NCBI RefSeq assembly: GCF_038443385.1
Contig: NZ_CP151726.1
Coordinates: 2,418,001-2,482,000, forward strand
Direction: 5' to 3'
DNA length: 64,000 nucleotides
Origin: Stieleria varia
GTDB lineage: Bacteria; Planctomycetota; Planctomycetia; Pirellulales; Pirellulaceae
The notes under the pieces are model-generated. The model saw nothing but the letters and a program-made list of their open reading frames with translations, searched no databases and was not told the DNA's origin. Positions 62,538 to 64,000 of this stretch are shown here, piece after piece; the stretch's first letter is position 1; each line of letters starts with the position of its first letter. The translations under genes were made by a program, and so were the position numbers.

Positions 62538-64000
62538 ATGAGCGTCGAACATTCAAGCGATATTGACAACCCCACTTCGTCTTCTTTTCCGCAGTCGCCC
62601 GAGCAAATCGCCGAGAAACTGCAGCAGTGCGGCGACACCATCCGAGAACACGTCGTCAATGCTTCTAAATGCGGCCAGTCTTTCGATGAAACCGAGCGTG
62701 CCGTGTGGAATCTTGTCTTGAAAACCGGCTTTCTGGCGATGGAGCTCTTCACCAAACTCCAAGGCAAGGGGGACCTTGGTGATCAAGCGGTCAGCGAATC
62801 AGGCAAAACACTGCGACGCAGCGAGAAACCGACCGACACGGTGGTTCGGTCGATTTTCGGTGAACACGCCTTTCAACAGTACACCTACAGCCCGGGAAAG
62901 AACAAGAGAATCGAACTGCATCCGATCAGCGCCCGCATGCAACTGCCGGAGCACCGCTGGTCGTACCTGCTCCAAGAGTTCTCCCAAATGTTCTGCGTCG
63001 AATCCGCATTCAACCAGGCCGCTGATAATCTCGAACTCGTTTTCGGAGCGAAATTCTCGATCGACACGCTCGAACAGACCAGCCAGAGAATGGGGGTCCA
63101 GGCCGATGCCTTTCTGGACGACTTGCCCACGCCCAAAAAGAAGGATGAAGCCGAGCTTCTCGTCGCTTCGGCCGACTGCAAGGGCGTTCCCTTGATCAAA
63201 GACGATGCCGCCAAAGTTGCTGCTTTTGAGACAGCAAAGAAACGGCCCGGAAACCGTCGCATGGCAACGGTCACGAGTGCTTACACCGTCGATCCCTATG
63301 TTCGCACAGCCGAGCAAATTGTCGCTGCCTTGTTCCGTGATGACAAAGAACCCGGCACGCAATCACGCAAGAGCAAAAAGAAACGACCGCGGCCAAAGCA
63401 CAAGCATACATCGGCTCACTTTCCCGCGACCTTCGTGGACGACGATACGGAGGTTCCCATCAGCGGTATCCACGAGGGGATCGCATGGCTCGCAGATCAA
63501 GTCAGTGTCCGCCGAAAGAAACTCCAAGTGATCATTCTGTTAATGGACGGTCAGCAGAGCCTCTGGGAAGTCGCGCAGTTACACTTAGGCGACGATCCAT
63601 TAGTGGTGCCAATCTTGGACATCATTCACGTAGCGACTTACGTGTGGGAGGCTTCGTCATTGTTCGAGAAATCCAGCGAAAAGCGAGCAGCGTTTACGCG
63701 GGAGCGATTGCTGAAAATCCTGCGTGGTGAGGTCAACGGGGTGATCCGAGGGCTACGTCGAATGGGTTCGCTTGGGAAACTCAAGGGCGATAAACTCAAA
63801 GACCTTCGACGCATCTGTGGTTACTTCGAGAAACACAAGGATCGGATGCGTTACGACGAATATCTTGCTGCAGGCTACCCGATTGCCTCGGGTGTGATCG
63901 AAGGCGCGTGCGGGCACTTGGTAAAGGACCGCATGGAACGAAGCGGGATGCGTTGGACGCTGGAAGCTGCACGGAGCATGCTCAACGTGCGGGCGGTATT
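62538..64000 (+). CDS. ISKra4-like family transposase, 3' end beyond window
   Basis: At least 487 codons run from the ATG at 62538 to the window end without a stop. AGGAGG lies 8 nt before the start. The N-terminal half is helical (IAEKLQQCGDTIREHVVNASKCGQSFDETERAVWNLVLKTGF). The catalytic half contains ADCKGVPL, LMDGQQSLWEVAQ, VVPILDIIHVATYVWEA and YPIASGVIEGACGHLVKDRMERSGMRW, which match the DDE segments of ISKra4 transposases and related unnamed planctomycete elements. No frameshift or stop is seen, so the copy may be active. The C-terminus and right end lie outside the window. Confidence 0.88.
   Translation, partial: MSVEHSSDIDNPTSSSFPQSPEQIAEKLQQCGDTIREHVVNASKCGQSFDETERAVWNLVLKTGFLAMELFTKLQGKGDLGDQAVSESGKTLRRSEKPTDTVVRSIFGEHAFQQYTYSPGKNKRIELHPISARMQLPEHRWSYLLQEFSQMFCVESAFNQAADNLELVFGAKFSIDTLEQTSQRMGVQADAFLDDLPTPKKKDEAELLVASADCKGVPLIKDDAAKVAAFETAKKRPGNRRMATVTSAYTVDPYVRTAEQIVAALFRDDKEPGTQSRKSKKKRPRPKHKHTSAHFPATFVDDDTEVPISGIHEGIAWLADQVSVRRKKLQVIILLMDGQQSLWEVAQLHLGDDPLVVPILDIIHVATYVWEASSLFEKSSEKRAAFTRERLLKILRGEVNGVIRGLRRMGSLGKLKGDKLKDLRRICGYFEKHKDRMRYDEYLAAGYPIASGVIEGACGHLVKDRMERSGMRWTLEAARSMLNVRAV

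Larger units (their letters stand above)
62410..64000 (+). mobile_element. Insertion sequence, ISKra4-like, left part
   Basis: The element includes the transposase frame and its 5' leader with the RBS-hiding hairpin. The left end is not precisely located. It is placed near 62410 because the upstream leftward ORF loses protein character there, and GC content rises. No terminal inverted repeat can be confirmed because the right end is not in the window. Confidence 0.5.

Noticed and set aside
1-64000. tRNA, rRNA, riboswitch and replication origin
   Set aside because: No cloverleaf, rRNA signature, riboswitch core or DnaA-box cluster was recognised by reading. A covariance-model search would be needed to exclude small RNAs.

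Overview
The window reads as chromosome of a marine-type planctomycete, most like Rhodopirellula and its Pirellulales relatives. Several independent signs point there: long secreted proteins that begin with an Arg-rich leader followed by a LESRRLLA/LESRQLLA motif (LEPR-XLL type) and end in dockerin-like calcium repeats; one gene of about 14.6 kb; an ECF sigma factor paired with a zinc-ribbon Ser/Thr kinase; a signal peptidase I with a very large insertion; and many intergenic palindromic repeats. This placement is inferred from gene content and style. No rRNA or tRNA gene was seen in the window.

Layout. 0.4-6 kb: a kexin-like S8 protease with a P-domain and degenerate dockerin, a PEP-CTERM secreted protein, and a divergent RNase HII-like protein, all rightward. 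6-9.4 kb: lptB and lepB, leftward. 9.5-12 kb: a HEAT/TPR protein and a small membrane protein. 12.3-20.3 kb: a LysR regulator, glutamate synthase gltB-gltD, and an amino-acid-kinase-fold protein resembling the methanofuran enzyme MfnE. 20.9-21.5 kb: a His-rich exported protein. 21.6-42.9 kb: two giant leftward surface-protein genes 59 bp apart, one a 4854-residue repetitive protein and the other a 2201-residue protein with 15 Calx-beta modules. 43-50.9 kb: a beta-helix/SGNH fusion, a small helical protein, a 938-residue exported protein, a membrane-anchored protein resembling the F1-ATPase beta subunit, and a small Tyr/Pro-rich exported protein. 51-61 kb: an NTE-like patatin phospholipase, a membrane-anchored alpha/alpha-toroid protein, a bitopic protein, aroB, the sigma factor and kinase pair, and a GntP permease. 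61-64 kb: accessory DNA with a transposase C-terminal remnant, strong hairpins, a possibly truncated ORF, and an ISKra4-like transposase that runs off the window end.

How the genes fit together. gltB and gltD encode the two subunits of NADPH-dependent glutamate synthase, and the adjacent LysR gene is the natural candidate regulator. lepB and lptB both serve envelope biogenesis (protein export and LPS transport). Three LEPR-XLL/dockerin proteins plus the PEP-CTERM protein make this a region devoted to surface and secreted proteins. The kinase and sigma factor probably form one signalling unit. The least explained items are the F1-beta-like protein with an altered P-loop, the RNase HII-like protein with an internal insertion, and possible cohesin-like partners for the dockerin proteins.
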